Counted from the stretch's first letter, positions 44,443-57,726 are shown. The stretch: DNA of 64,000 nt from Azolla caroliniana (GCA_043228905.1 JBHGNT010000012.1:14756001-14820000), one strand, 5' to 3'. The notes: generated by a model from the letters alone, not told the origin. Translations and numbers: made by a program.

Positions 44443-46253
44443 CCGCTCAATGAGGTAGATCCAAGTATGTCGAGTATAGTCGTTGATGAAGGAGACGAAG
44501 TACCGGCTCTCGCCAAGGCTTAGACTTTGTGCCGGTTCCCACACATTCGAATGGATGAGATCGAGCTTGTTACGGCTCCGGTTCCAATCGGTTGGGAATG
44601 GAAGCCGGTGTTGCTTCCCAAGTTGGCAGGCTTCACAAATTTCGGCTCTCCGGCCGCTGAACTTTGGCAAACCGAAAACGACTTGTTTCGTTTGCAGGTC
44701 TTGAAGCCTCCGGTAGTTGACGTGGCCTATCCGCTTGTGCCATAGGTCGATGTACGACTCGATCTTTTGTCGTTTCGCGAACAGAGCGGTGCCAATGTCA
44801 TTGGTGTTGAGGATAAACATCCTCCCGTCTCTGCGCCCTTGCGCAATGACTTCGCCCTCATCTTCAATGAAGCACCCGAGGTGCGTAAACCGCACCTGCA
44901 TCCCTTAGTCGACAATCTGACCGACGGACACCAGGTTCTTCGTGATCGTCAAAACGTGTAATACGTTCATCAGCTTCCCTTTCTGTCCGACGTGGCTTAG
45001 AGGGACTTCTCCGACGTGCACGATTGGGTGTGGAGTGTCGTCTCCAGTTTCGACTACTCCTGGTTGTTCCGGTTTCTCCAGAAAGGAGAACCACTCTTTG
45101 TGGCTCGTCATGTGGTTCGATGCGCCGGAATCAACATACCACACTTCCTCCGTTTTGGAAGTGGTCTTCTTCATTGAGTTTGCCTTGTGATTCATCACCA
45201 AGGCTGGCTCCTTACCGGCCTTTCCGGTTCCGGATCCTCCTGATCCGTTTGTGTAGTGCGAGTTTTGCCGGCCATCCTTACCGGTCTTGCCGGATCCGGA
45301 TTTGTCCGAATCGGCATGCTTTCTCCAACACTCGCTTTCCCTGTGGCCCTTTTTGCCACAGTACCAGCATTCCGTAGCGGATTTGTCTTGCCGGCCTCCG
45401 GCACCGCCTTGACTCCCCCTGCTTGTGGAAGTCCCGGAACTGCTGTCGGCCCACTCATAGTGCCTCCGTTCTTGCTCTTGCCGGCTGCCTCCATTGCGTG
45501 CCGACCCACCTCTTCCACCACGCCCACAGTGCCGATCCGTTCCCGTGTACAACATCCGGTTGTCCGGGGATGCACTGGTAGATGCACCGGCGTGGTTCTC
45601 CTGTACAAGGAGCATCGACTGTAAGTCGAAGAATGAGGGGGTATTCTCGCTTGTACACACCGCAGTCCGGAACGCTCCGAACTTGGACGCCAGGCCTCCG
45701 AGACATACCTGCACCATCTCGTCTTCCTCTACGGTAACATTGATAGAGGCGAGCGAGTCGCAGATCTCCTTTATCCGGCCCGTGTAGTCTTCCACGGACA
45801 TGTTCTTCTGTCAAACATTGCTCAACTCCTGTCTGAGTTGTAGCTTCCGGACAGTGGTGCTTGCGGCGAAAACCTTTTTCAGGTTCCCCCAAGCATCCTT
45901 CGGTGTCTTGGCGTCACGGATGTGGCTGAGCAGCTGATCGCCGACACTGGACGCGAAGCAGTACATCACCCTGCTTGCCGCCTGTTCCCATACCGGGAAG
46001 TCCTTGTGTGCCGAGTCAGGTGCCGCATCATTCGCTCCTTCGACATAACTCCAGTACCCGTGTCCAAGCAGGTACTGGTGCATCTTGTAAGACCAGGATG
46101 CGTAGTTGCTCCTGTCGAGCTTCTCCACCGGGAACGACATAGCCATTCCTCTATCCATGTCTTCTACTGTGTCTGTTTTCGACCTGTTAGGGTTTTCTTC
46201 TCAAGAGTTAAATGTCTGCAGCAGAGGTTCTCAACCGTCGTGCTCTGATACCA

Positions 46254-46293
46254 TGAAAACGTGAGTGTTTGCGGAAGCGTAAAACAGAGAACA

Positions 46294-46350
<57 letters not shown>

Positions 46351-46685
46351 AAGAGAGCAGAACGTAATTTCAAAATTATATCAAGACTCTGTTACACACT
46401 GTGCTAAGTAGCACTATTTATACAAGTCCTCTTGGGACTGACAGAAGTACCATGTACTTCAATGCTCACACAAGCATCTGACACTTACTACGAGACTATA
46501 GATACCTAGTAGTCTATCCTATTCTAGGCTTCCGATTGGACTGCCGGTTACGGATTGCACCCGGCCTCCACTGCTTGGCGGTTCGGTTGCTCACCGTCAT
46601 ACCGATCCGTTTCGCCCGATCCGTCTCGCTTACCGGCTCCGGCTTATTCAGCCGATCCGGCTCCGGTTGAGCTTGCCGCTCAATA
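46254..46685 (-). repeat. copia-1 5' LTR and primer site
   Basis: Minus-sense LTR end is CGTTTTCA, followed directly by TGGTATCAGAGC (46242-46253). Contains a long (GA)n tract at 46301-46335, the tract into which the LINE was inserted in the other LTR. The terminal TGTTGAG is changed to TATTGAG. Confidence 0.9.
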
Positions 46686-49296
46686 GAGTTCATACGGTAC
46701 CGTCGTTGTTGAATCAGCCGAGTGTCAGGTAGGATCAGGGCTGACCATTCGTCGGCTGGTAAGTTGTTAGCGATTTGTACTGTCCGCGGGTTCTCGTCGG
46801 AGCCGAGGTTTTGTGACTCGAGCGTTGATGCTTTGACTCGCTGGGAGATGGCGAGTTCTCGTTCAAACGCGTCTCGAGCTTGTCGTAATTCCGCGATAGT
46901 TGTGGAATCAGCCTCATCCTAGGGAAGTGAATCTACTGTGACATCCTTGTCCTGTGGTGTGCCAAAGCCCGAGATGGCGTTTATTTCGAAGAGGGGTATG
47001 ATAGTGGGATGATCTTCGAGGAAGTCATCCACCTCTTCGTCGGCCAACCCGTCAAGCATGTGTACCCCTTCCACGTATAAGGGTGTGGTGTTGTGGGGCG
47101 TGGTTAGGCGTTCTTCCATTATTACCCGTACCTTGGTCTTCCCTTGGCGGAAAGAGATCATATTCCGCTGCCAATGTTGTTTAATATTTGTTGTGCACAG
47201 CCAGGGTTGGCCAAGCAGCATTGGGTAAGCGCCCGGAGCTTCAAGGCATAAGACGACTGCTGAGATAGTGAACATGTGGCCGCCTAACGTAAAATCAAGG
47301 TGGCGGATTAACCCGATGGGACGAACTGATTGCGTATTGGCCATCTGAAGCCAAAAGGGGCAAGGTTCCCATTGGTTCAAGCCGAGTGTGTGACATGTGG
47401 CCTCACTGATGACGTTCACGTCGGAGTCACCGTCGATTATGCATCCATGAAGGTAGCGTCCTTTAATCATGATTTTCATGGCTGGATTCTGGGAATCCAT
47501 GATGGGTGGGGCTATTCCTAGCTCTGTTAGGTTAATAGGGGTTGCGACGGATTTGTCGTTAGTCGTGATCGAAGCCAAGGTCTCCCGGAAGCATGGCATA
47601 AGCGGTAAAAGCTTATGTAATGGCAACAAGATCCTAGAACTGGTAAGGGCATCCCATAGATGGTCATCTTCTGCCGTGGTGGATGGTCCTATGGAGTGTG
47701 GTTCTCCGATGGTCACGTCCTGCATCTCTGTGTGCATCCGCTCCACATTGCTTTTGTTAGCGGTGTCAATCCATTCCTTGGCTGCTTGTCGGATGTCGTC
47801 TTGTACCTGCCATTGGATGGCCTGGGATTTGCTGCATGTAGTGACGTGTTGAGCGTCGTCCATAATAGTATTCACGGCCGGGGCCTTGCCGCGGTCCGTG
47901 GTTGGGCATTGGGTAGCGTAATGGCCGGGTTGGTTACACTTAAAGCAGGTAACCGATGCTGAGTTGCTGGTGTCACCATGCTCAGTGTGTGGGAAAGATT
48001 GTGAGTGGTTCCCGGCCGCTTATGTAGGCGTGTTGGCCCGTGGCGCATTGTGTTGTACGTTTGGAGGGTCTCGACGACGATTGTCGTTATACCGTCGATT
48101 GTTCCACTAACCTCTGTAAGAGTTTCTTCTGTCGTTTTGTGAATACTGGTAATCGTACCGGTCATTCTGGTCGTCATGGTACCGGTCATACTCATCGTTG
48201 GCTCTATATTGGTCATCGCGGTATTGGTCACGTCAGTCGTCCGATCTCTTGGCGGTAGCGGTCATCGTCGCAGCGCTGACGATCCGAGGATCGTGGTCGC
48301 TTGTTCTCCCGATGTCGGTATGACTCACGTTCATCCTGCTGTGAGTATGTATTTCGAGGTTTGATTTGGCGAACCGGAGCCGTCGTTGTGTGGTTGAGCA
48401 TGTTGTATTCGCATTGTTCGGTCGTGTGAGATCGGGATGGACAAATTGGACAATGTGGCCGATGAGGGCACTTGAGAGCCAGATGGCTTGCGCCCAAGCA
48501 GGCTGTACATTGGAAGGCTTGTCGAAAACGGTTGTCCTCCTGAGGAAGGGTGCTTTGCAAAGATCCCATGGAGAAAGCCGTGTGATGTTGTATGATCGAT
48601 GGCAAGGACGCGTGCGATGACTTGCTCGATTGTCTGGTTGGAGGAATTGGAAGTGCGAGAGTCATCCGTAGAGGCTCCCGTAGGCTGGAAAGGAAGGTAT
48701 CCAGAATGTGATGTGCGGCGAGATAGTCGGCCAGTTGTCGGTAGAGATCTTGAAACCAGATCGTGAACTAGGCGACCGTCTTGTGAGGTTCTTGGCTCAT
48801 GGAAAAGAACTGTCGGAGCAGTTCGCGCTTCGCAACTTCGCGGTGAAATAATTCTAGAAACTTTGTGCGGACGTCCTGGAATGTTGTGACCTCCCCCATG
48901 TTGAGGTTGGAATACCATCGAGCAGCCGGCCCATCGAGGGATAGAGTAAATTCCACGATTTCGGAGGACTCGATTTCGGCAACTGATAACCGCTGTGTCG
49001 AGTGGTTGGCCTGCCATGCGACATGAAAGCACTAGTGTGTGTTCCGCGTCGGGGCCATTTGTATATCGTGGGTAAGGGTAAGGCATGGTATCAAGATCCA
49101 GTTCTTCAGGTAAAGCCGGAAAAGGGTTAGGGTCAGGTTGGGTGACCTCTGGAGGGCTTGGCGGGGAGGACGGTGCGGAATCAACTCGCGACTGGGTATC
49201 GGGTGGCGAGGATTGCAACCGGCGAGTCTCTGATAATTCCTGGAAAGATTGGTCAGTGACCGCCGAGTCGGAAGTTCCTTCGACTAGCTCAGACAT
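46686..49296 (-). pseudogene. T3 gag, protease and RT start
   Basis: Gag begins near 49296 (MSELVEGTSD). Zinc-binding region CTACLGASHLALKC and CPICPSRSHTTEQC near 48460-48510 and a CCHC (CFKCNQPGHYATQC) near 47945. The protease-like part around 47430 reads IIDGDSDVNVIS, where the usual Athila-type motif has DGGS. A linker leads to RRYRMNS at 46686, which is the start of RT. Several stops and frameshifts. The RT continues at 34221 beyond copia-1. Confidence 0.8.
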
Positions 49297-49410
49297 CGGG
49301 CAGGTGGCCGAGACCGTGTGATGCGATTGAGCGCCGTGATGGCGACTGAGATTTACCTCACGTAGTTCGTTGTGACCTTACTTACAACTGTAACCGATCG
49401 TGCCAAATTG

Positions 49411-49911
49411 TGTTAACCGTTTCTGGGGAAAACACCTTCGATGAGCCCACAGGCTATTGGTATCAAGGGGTCGTGTTACGTGGAAGCCTCTTCTGCACCA
49501 AGAAGACGTTATGGGAATGCGGAGCGTACACGAGCTACAACCTGTTAAACATAGACGTAGCTCGGTTTACGCGTACAGGGAGAATACACAGATGAAGGAA
49601 CAGTAAGAGCGAAACTTATATTAAATGAGAAAGCTCACAGTGATTACAGTACACAGCTCTCGGCCGGAAACTGTTTGTGCAGAGCTGAGTGCTACGATAT
49701 TAATCTTGGTAAATAATTTAGATATTCCCCTCTCGTGAGGTATGCAGATCTCAGTTTATATAGTTTTCTTCCTTAGACAGAGCCGAGCCATCGGTTGATT
49801 GTGAGGGCTAAAAACTCGACTATTTCTACTTCTACCTATTTCCTCACCTACTTTTCTACTTACCGGCGAGTTTACATATTATGTATTTATATTTTTGGCC
49901 TATGGACAACA
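49411..49911 (-). repeat. LTR shared by T3 (5') and T4 (3')
   Basis: 501 bp, plus strand TGTTAACCG to GGACAACA. On its lower side lies a primer-like TTGGCACGATCGG (minus strand, 49393-49406) and gag; on its upper side lies the 3' end of a coiled-coil ORF3. One LTR thus serves two partial elements in tandem. Confidence 0.82.
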
Positions 49912-51700
49912 CCTGGCACTCCCATGGGACAGGACTTTGTCCGTCGGACCCACGGTTCACAATGCAGAGTGATAACCACCGATTTTCCAAAAACATAAAA
50001 GTTTACAAAAGTTGCCCGTTTATACATGGGGCTTATGGGTTTGTTTTAATCCTCTTCTAATATGTCGAGGATATCCTCAGGGGCGTGGGGTTGGTCTAGC
50101 TGCTCGGAAGGTGGGGTTGGTGATGGAGATTTTGTTGCCGAGTCGGGGATGGTTGTGTCGTCGCGTGCGTCGCCCTCTGTTGGTTCCGATTTAGGCAGGG
50201 TCGTGGTTGTGGTTTGTAGCTCGGTTGGGATGTGGGGATCTGTAGGGGTAGGTTCCTCCTCTCTGGCTTCCGTGGCGGTTGGCCCGGGTTCGTGTTCGTC
50301 AGTCGTGGGAGTTCTGTTAGTCCTGGTAGCTAGGCGTTCCTCCTCATAACCTTCGGCTTCTAAACGGAACATCATTTGATCGTCGTTGAAGTCCTCTAGA
50401 AGTTGCTCGATGGTCGCAGTGTGGGATGCTGCTAAGGTATGATATTCCTCAATCAAGTCTTCACGGAGAGTCTGGATGCTGGTGTCATCCATCTTGTAAA
50501 ACCCTTCGCCCTCCTTCCTTCGGTTCTCGGCGTCCGCGCGTAGTATGTGTCGTTTAGTGGCTTGGGCTGACCACTCCTGCCAAACACGGTCGAGCGTATC
50601 CTCGATCTTCTTGGTGAATTGCTGGCGATACTTGTTGATCAGAATCTTTATTTTTGTATCATCCATGCTGATGCTAGCTTGGTGAACTTCCACTTCCTCC
50701 CTTGCAGCCTTGGCGTCTTCTTAACATTTGGGGACGAGGAGCGCTAGAGTAGCTTGGTTATCTTTTGCTTTTTCGGTTATGAGCACGCTTGTCTGCTCGT
50801 AACGTTTGGCAAGTTGAGCTACAATTTTGTCCATGTCCTATCTCCAAGCATCCCGATGTCGTTCTCTAGCGGCGATGTGCTCTGTTTGCAACTGATGATA
50901 CGCATTAGAAATTTTCGCCCTTTGCTCTTCAAAGATCCTCCACTTTCGCAGGTGTTCGTTTGCTAATTCTTGTAATGCCCTTTGTTGACAGTGTAATTCC
51001 TAGTTGTTTGCGAATAGCTCGCGTTCTCGTTGGCTATTCCTCTCTACTTCTTTGATGAATTGTTCTTTGGCCTCGATGATAGAGACTTGAAGGGTCATCA
51101 CCTCTCTTTCTTGTTCTTTGAGTGCGGCCGAGCTTTCACCAAGCAGTCGCTTGAGGTTAGCTTCACGGCCCGCTGCTTCTTCCCATAGTTGGCCAATAAT
51201 GTTGTTGTGGTTTTGTTCTGCTAACTCGGCCAGAGTGATCTGGGCCTTAAGCTCCTCTTGGTAGTAACGGAGGGGAGGTCCTGTCTGGATTGCAACTTGT
51301 TGGATCCGGGGAGTGGGTTCCTTGTTTGTCTGTGTAGATCTTTCCATGATGACAGGTGGTGGTGGCATTTGCGTGGAAGCGTGGCTGGTTTGGGGGAGCG
51401 GGCTTATATCTGCCCGTGACAATGGCTCGCTTGTCTGTACCGAATCCGTCATTGTGCTTGCATCGACCGTAGCTACCCTGGGTTAGTTGTGTCTTTGTTG
51501 TGTGATTCGGTAACAGTAGCACTCTGGCTCGGGTTCGGAAGAGGGGCTAGTGAGACATCGTTACTCGGCGCACAGAGGCTTAAGGGCGGTTGTTCTTGAT
51601 GTTGCTGCTCTAGTGACGCCAGTTTCTCCTCGGCGGCTTGCCATAGCTCGGTAGCCCGTTTGGCTTGCTGATGTGACGTTTTGATACGTCGGGCCATGTC
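49912..51700 (-). pseudogene. T4 coiled-coil ORF3, C-terminal two thirds
   Basis: Minus strand from 51697 (MARRIKTSHQQAKRATELWQ) through long Glu/Gln-rich helices to an acidic end (DILDILEED, stop near 50046). Internal stops occur near 51475, 51000, 50840 and 50720. Heptad-like spacing suggests a long coiled coil. Homologous to T2 at 13110-13807. Together with 62349-63634 the ORF would be about 1000 residues. It is in sense orientation, 3' of integrase. Confidence 0.75.
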
Positions 51701-52142
51701 TATTGAGAGACAAGCTCAACATCGGCTGGATCAGCTGAGCAAGCCGAGAACCGGATCGGTTGGGACCGATCGGTTAGGTTGGACTGGTGTGTAAAACGGA
51801 TACGCAAATCGGTGCGTAACGAGAGGCCGTATCGGTGTGTAAACCGAAAGGCCGTTAGAAGAGATATTCCTCGTAAGGAATAGTTTTGGGAGTAAGTGTC
51901 GAGGCTCATTTATGAGCAATCAAGTACTGTCAGTACTTGTGTCAGCCCGATTGTCAGGGCTTGTATAAAAGGTGCTCATTGAGCACGGTGTATGTATAGA
52001 GAGTTGGTGTTTTTGAATTGAGTTTTTTTTGTGTGTTCTCTCTCTATCTCTCCTGCGTATTGTGTATACTCAAGCTCTCCATTAAACCTGCGTATTTTCT
52101 GTGTGTTTGGTTTTCTATTGCTTCCGCACATAATCTTTTACA
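51701..52142 (+). repeat. copia-2 5' LTR
   Basis: Ends CTTTTACA followed by TGGTATCAGAGC. Highly similar to 61906-62348. Confidence 0.9.
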
Positions 52143-52400
52143 TGGTATCAGAGCGTGAGGGTTGAGAACCTCTGCAGCCGACATAGCTTGAAAGAAAAAC
52201 CAACCAAGAAGAACACGCAAAACCGATGGATAGAGGCATGACTAGCTGGCTTTTGATGGAGAAGCTCGACAGAATCAACTATGCGTCTTGGTCTTACAAG
52301 ATGGACCAGTACATGCTCAGACACGGTTACTGGAGCTATGTCGATGGAGAAAATGACACAACACTCGATTCGACACACAAAGACTTCCCAGCGTGGGAAC

Positions 52401-53006
52401 TGTTGGGATTACGGTCCCTCCGGATGGGATGGTCGGATGTCCGGAGATGAATGACGACAAGCCCGGTTGCGGTTTCGGAACCGGATGATGAAGACCCCGG
52501 CTTCGGAGCCGGATGACGAATGTACCCGGAGAGAGATCCGGATGCGGGGACATATCTGTGAATATGTTTGCCAAGGGCCCTTGAGGCTATAGTTGTAAAT
52601 AGCCCTAAAGTCATATGTGTATAAATATGACTTAGGGCAAACAGTTTTGATGTTGCTACTCATTTTTCTGTTTTTCCACTCAAGAGGAGTGAAGAGAGAG
52701 CAGCCGTGAGAGAGATAGAGCGTGAGAGACGAAGAGGTCGACACCTCTGTGTAATTCCGCCGCCTGTGGCGAGGACAGCGAGCTCAAGGTCGTCGCCTTG
52801 CAGCTCGTCATTGTATATTTCTCTGTGCATAGTTTTGGTTCGGAGTCTTGTACTCCCGTGGTTTTTTTCCCGTACAGGGTTTTCCACATTAAATCGTGTG
52901 TCCACTTATTTACTTTTGCATTTCCCATTTTCTGCAACAACGATTCGTGTGTTTCCTTGGTTGTGGCCGAGAGGTGAAGTTCGGAAAGTGTCGATTATTT
53001 CCATCA
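52401..53006 (+). repeat. copia-3 5' LTR
   Basis: TGTTGGGATT to TTTCCATCA. GC-rich first part with CCGGATG-type repeats, TATA-like ATAAATATGAC near 52620. Confidence 0.95.
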
Positions 53007-53036
53007 ATTTGGTATCAGAGCAGGCTGCTGCAGAAA

Positions 53037-56000
53037 ATGGAAGGCGGCGGCAGCGGGCAGCCGGGGATGATGGTGCTGAATGCGCAGAATTACGCCGACT
53101 GGAAGATCAAGATGGAGGATCTTCTGATTGTTCGGGACCTGTACGAACCGATTGACAGGTCGGAAATACCGAAGGGGGTACTTGAGTCGGAATGGAGGCT
53201 TCTGAACCGGAAAGCCGTTGCAACCATTCGGCAATACGTCGACGTGAGCGTTCTACAACATGTGGCGAACGACATCAACGCATATGAGATGTGGCGGAAG
53301 CTGTCGGGCCTCTACGAGAGGAAGAATGCGTTGAACCGGACCTCCCTGATGAGGAAGATAGTGAACCTCAAGTACCGGGACGGCGAGAGTATGGTGGAAC
53401 ACGTAAGCACGTTCATGGGATTCGTGAACCAGCTTGCGGCGATCAAGTTCCTGCTGGAGGATGCAATGCAAGCCATCATTCTGATGTGTACATTGCCGGA
53501 AAGCTGGGAGAACTTGGTGGTGACTCTCAGCACCTCCTGCACGGAAGATAACTTGTCCCTACAAACGGTAAAGACAAGTATCTTGAACGAAGAAGCGCGT
53601 CGGAGAGATAAAGAACCGGCCTCCGACTCGAAGGCGCTGCTTACCGAATCGGAACGGGGAAGACAATGGAACCGGAGTCCGCAAAGACGGGAGAAGTCGG
53701 GGACCCGGTCGCAGTCAAGAGGAAGACCCACATGCTTCCACTGTGGGAAGCCGGGGCACTTCCGGAAGAATTGTCGGCATTACCGAAAGGACAACGGAGC
53801 CGACGACACCGATCCGAAGAAGTCACCGGAGAGAAACGGTGCATACCGGGGAGCCACGGACCGGAGAGGTCCGGATCGGCGAGGGCAGGACCGGAAAGGA
53901 ACGACGGCACTAGCGGCAAGTGAGGAAGAAATCATGCTCATCACCGAAGAAGGTGAACTAAACATTGCCGGCGATGAGACGACCTGGGTGGTCGATTCCG
54001 GAGCATCGTTCCACCTGACCCCGGAGAGAAGATACTTCTCATCCTACACAGTCGGTGAGCATGGCTGTGTTCGGATGGGAAATGAAGGTACGTGCCGGAT
54101 TGCCGGCATAGGAGACGTGTGGTTGACAACCTCGACCGGATGCAAAATGTTGTTGAAGGATGTCCGACACGTTCCGGAGGTTCGATTGAACCTGATTTCG
54201 GCCGGGAGGCTAGACGATGAAGGCTACACAGGTAGCATCCGGAACGGCGTAATGAAGTTCAGCAAGGGGAGCCTGATAGTGGCTCGGGCCCAGAAAGTCA
54301 ACACACAGTACCTTATGAATGCCTGGTTGTGTCCGGAAGAGTTGAACGTGGCAGCCGACACTGCCGGTGAGTTGTGGCACAAGAGACTGTGCCACATGAG
54401 TGAGAAGGGGATGAAGAGGCTTGCAGAAGACAACCTTATTCCAGTGAAGCATGTGCACCTGGAGAAGTGCACCGATTGCCTGGCCGGTAAGCAGAACCGA
54501 ACCTCCTTCCACTCAAGGCCACCGACGAGACGTAGCGCACCATTGGAGTTGGTGCACACTGATGTGTGTCAGGTAGAAACGAAGTCACATGGCGGAGCCC
54601 AGTACTTCGTAACATTCATTGATGATCACAGCCGGAAGCTGTGGATGGCACCGTTGAAGACAAAGGACCAAGTGTTGTGCGTCTTCAAAGAACTCCACGC
54701 GAGAGTGGAAAGGGAATCCGGCAAGAAGCTGAAAGCGATACGAGCGGATAACGGAGGGGAATACCGGGGGCAGTTCGCGGAGTACTGTCGCTCGAAGGGA
54801 ATCCGGCTCGAGTTTACTGTGCCGAAGACGCCGGAACTGAACGGGCTGGCCGAGAGGATGAACCGGACCATAATGGAGAGGGTCCGGAGTATGCTGGCGC
54901 ATGCGGAATTACCCAAGGGGTTTTGGGCTGAGGCGATGTCAACGGCGACATACGTGATAAACAGATCACCCTCAGTACCTTTGGACGGAGACACGCCGCA
55001 GAGAGTGTGGACCGGTAGGGAAGTATCCTACCGGCACCTGAAGGTGTTCGGGTGTCTCGCATACGTGCATGTGGCAAAGGACCGGAGAGGAAAGCAAGAT
55101 CCAAAGACCCGGCCATGCATATTCCTCGGTTACGGCGATGACGAGTTCGGCTACCGAGTATGGGACCCGGTCGACAAGAAGATATTCCGGAGTCGTGATA
55201 TCATCTTCATGGAGAACAAGACACTCGCCGACTGGGAGTCGGAGAAGAAGATGAAGAGCTCCAAGTCGACCGGTGAGGATAAACTCTACGAGGAGCAGTC
55301 CCGACCGGCAAGGGACCGGTTAACACTCGAAGATCCGGCCGAAGACGGTGAAGAATCAGAACCGGCCGAAGAAGATGAAAATGATACCGGAACCGGCCCC
55401 GATCCCGAAATGGATTCGGATGAAGAAGAATCGGAAGAACCGGTTACCGAAGCTCCGGAACGGAGATATCCTCTAAGAGAGAGAAGGGCTCCCCGGAGAT
55501 TTCCGGAACCAGAGCACGTGCTGCTAACCGACGAGGGGGAGCCGGAGAGCTTTGAAGAAGCGAAGCATGACACCCATAGCCGCAGGTGGTTAAGTGCCAT
55601 GCAGGAGGAGATGGATTCCCTGCATGAGAACCACACATATGAACTTGTGGAGTTGCCGAAAGGAAAACGGGCACTCCGTAACAAGTGGGTGTTCAAGCTG
55701 AAACCGGGAGATGCCGGAAACCCCCCGAGATACAAAGCCAGGATCGTGGTGAAGGGGTTTCAGCAGAAGAAGGGCGTCGACTTCGACGAGATATTTGCCC
55801 CGGTAGTGAAGATGACCTCCATCCGGACGGTGCTGAGCATAGTGGCAAGCATGGACCTCGAGATAGAACAGATGGACATGAAGACGGCATTCCTTCACGG
55901 TGACCTCGAAGAAGAGATCTACATGCAGCAACCGGAAGGATTCGAGAAGGAAGGGAAGGAGCACCTGGTATGCCGGTTGAAGAAGAGCCTTTACGGTCTG

Positions 56001-57110
56001 AAGCAGGCTCCCCGGCAATGGTACCGGAAGTTCGACTCCTTCATGACAGACGAAGGGTACCACAAAACGCAGTCCGATCACTGCGTGTTTGTGAAGAAGT
56101 TCGAAGGAGGAGACTTTCTAATACTCCTCCTGTACGTGGACGACATGTTGATCGTCGGACGAGACCAGGTCAAGATACGGATGCTGAAGAAGGCTCTTCA
56201 CCGAACCTTCTCAATGAAGGACCTGGGTCCGGCGAGGCAAATACTAGGGATGCACATCATCCGGGACCGGAAGAAGAAGCAGTTGTGGCTGTCACAGGAG
56301 AAGTACGTGACAAAGGTGCTTCACCGGTTTAACATGTCGGAAGCAAGACCGGTCGGGTCAACACTCCCGGCAAACTGCAAGCTGTCCAGCAAGCAGAGCC
56401 CCAAGACAAAGGCTGAGAAGGAGGACATGATGAAAGTACCATATGCCTCTGCCGTCGGGAGCTTGATGTACGCAATGGTGTGTACCCGACTGGACATAGG
56501 ATATGCAGTCGGAGTGGTGAGCCGGTACATGAGCAATCCCGGCAAAGAGCATTGGAACGCGGCCAAGTGGATACTCCGATACCTGAAGGGCACGGCAAAC
56601 GTGTGCCTCCGATTCGGCTCCGGTAAGCCCGAACTCGACGGCTTCACCGATTCGGATATGTCGGCTGATGCAGATACCAGCCGGTCCACATCAGGGTATG
56701 TGATGACGTATGCAGGGGGAGCTGTTTCATGGCAGTCGAGGCTGCAGAAGACGGTTGCGTTGTCAACCACGGAGGCGGAGTACATGGCGGCTGTTGAAGC
56801 CGGCAAGGAAATAATATGGATGAAGGACTTCATTAGAGAGCTCGGTATCCGGCAGGAGGAGTACCGACTCTACTGCGACAGTCAGAGTGCAATCCACCTT
56901 GCGAAGAACGCGGCCTATCACTCCCGGACGAAGCACATCCAGCGAAGATATCACTAGATCCGGGAAAGGATAGAAGACAAGGAGTTCGTGCTGACGAAGA
57001 TCCACACGGACGAGAACGGGTCGGATATGCTGACCAAGGTGCTCACACCCGACAAGCTGGAAGCATGCCGGAAGAGGATCGGATTGGAGAGACATCCCAT
57101 GCCGAAGTGA
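53037..57110 (+). CDS. copia-3 Gag-Pol, one in-frame TAG near the end
   Basis: From ATG at 53037 the frame is open for 1306 residues to TAG at 56955-56957, then 50 more codons to TGA at 57108-57110. Order: Gag (UBN2-like, 1-220), CCHC CFHCGKPGHFRKNC (from 233), protease DSG (D320), GAG-pre-integrase, integrase core (~510-690), RT with YVDDM (D1035/D1036), RNase H. The TAG lies in the conserved RRYH-x-IRE motif where related elements have Phe or Trp; TGG to TAG would need one change. The missing end is short but part of RNase H, so activity is doubtful. The first ATG after the primer site sets the start. Confidence 0.9.
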
Positions 57111-57120
57111 AGGGGGAGTT

Positions 57121-57726
57121 TGTTGGGATTACGGTCCCTCCGGATGGGATGGTCGGATGTCCGGAGATGAATGACGACAAGCCCGGTTGCGGTTTCGGAA
57201 CCGGATGATGAAGACCCCGGCTTCGGAGCCGGATGACGAATGTACCCGGAGAGAGATCCGGATGCGGGCACATATCTGTGAATATGTTTGCCAAGGGCCC
57301 TTGAGGCTATAGTTGTAAATAGCCCTAAAGTCATATGTGTATAAATATGACTTAGGGCAAACAGTTTTGATGTTGCTACTCATTTTTCTGTTTTTCCACT
57401 CAAGAGGAGTGAAGAGAGAGCAGCCGTGAGAGAGATAGAGCGTGAGAGACGAAGAGGTCGACGCCTCTGTGTAATTCCGCCGCCTGTGGCGAGGACAGCG
57501 AGCTCAAGGTCGTCGCCTTGCAGCTCGCCATTGTATATTTCTCTGTGCATAGTTTTGGTTCGGAGTCTTGTACTCCCGTGGTTTTTTTCCCGTACAGGGT
57601 TTTCCACGTTAAATCGTGTGTCCACTTATTTACTTTTGCATTTCCCATTTTCTGCAACAACGATTCGTGTGTTTCCTTGGTTGTGGCCGAGAGGTGAAGT
57701 TCGGAAAGTGTCGATTATTTCCATCA
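57121..57726 (+). repeat. copia-3 3' LTR
   Basis: Same length as the left LTR and about 99% identical by eye. Confidence 0.95.

Larger units (their letters stand above)
40863..46158 (-). pseudogene. copia-1 gag, protease and integrase, split by TR-GAG2
   Basis: Gag starts at 46158 (MDRGMAMSF). A TGA near 45808 replaces CGA seen in copia-2. A CCHC knuckle (CWYCGKKGHRESEC near 45355) and protease (YVDSGASNHM near 45135) follow, then a TAA near 44907 where copia-2 has CAG. The integrase zinc finger and first core Asp run to 44443, where TR-GAG2 is inserted. After it, 40944-40863 continues the integrase (VFDCF block) up to IKCLR. It then jumps directly to the pre-RT linker, so the rest of the integrase core is deleted. 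Confidence 0.83.
34222..46685 (-). mobile_element. copia-1 (Ty1/copia) with nested LINE and TR-GAG2
   Basis: 5' LTR 46254-46685 and 3' LTR 34222-34280 plus 38226-38574 (split by a LINE). TSD is GRGTT (GGGTT at 34217-34221, GAGTT at 46686-46690). The initiator-Met primer site is at 46242-46253 on the minus strand. Gag-pol has stops and an internal deletion in integrase. It lies in the RT of T3. Confidence 0.9.
27319..49911 (-). mobile_element. T3: Tat/Athila-like gypsy element with nested insertions
   Basis: Minus-strand order: 5' LTR 49411-49911, gag and protease 49296-46686, RT to integrase 34221-31590, ORF3 start 31073 and on, and a truncated 3' LTR 27319 to about 27680. Copia-1 interrupts RT, and TR-GAG1 interrupts ORF3. 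Both breaks rejoin in frame when the insert and one TSD are removed. A deletion removed most of ORF3 and the outer part of the 3' LTR near 27680. Confidence 0.82.
52401..57726 (+). mobile_element. copia-3 (Ty1/copia), nearly intact, 5.3 kb
   Basis: LTRs of 606 bp at 52401-53006 and 57121-57726, TSD GGAAC at 52396-52400 and 57727-57731. About four LTR differences seen (near 52589, 52743, 52808 and 52888). Primer site TTGGTATCAGAGC after the left LTR, purine tract AAGGGGGAGTT before the right one. It lies in gag of copia-2. One stop near the end of pol is the only break. Confidence 0.96.
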
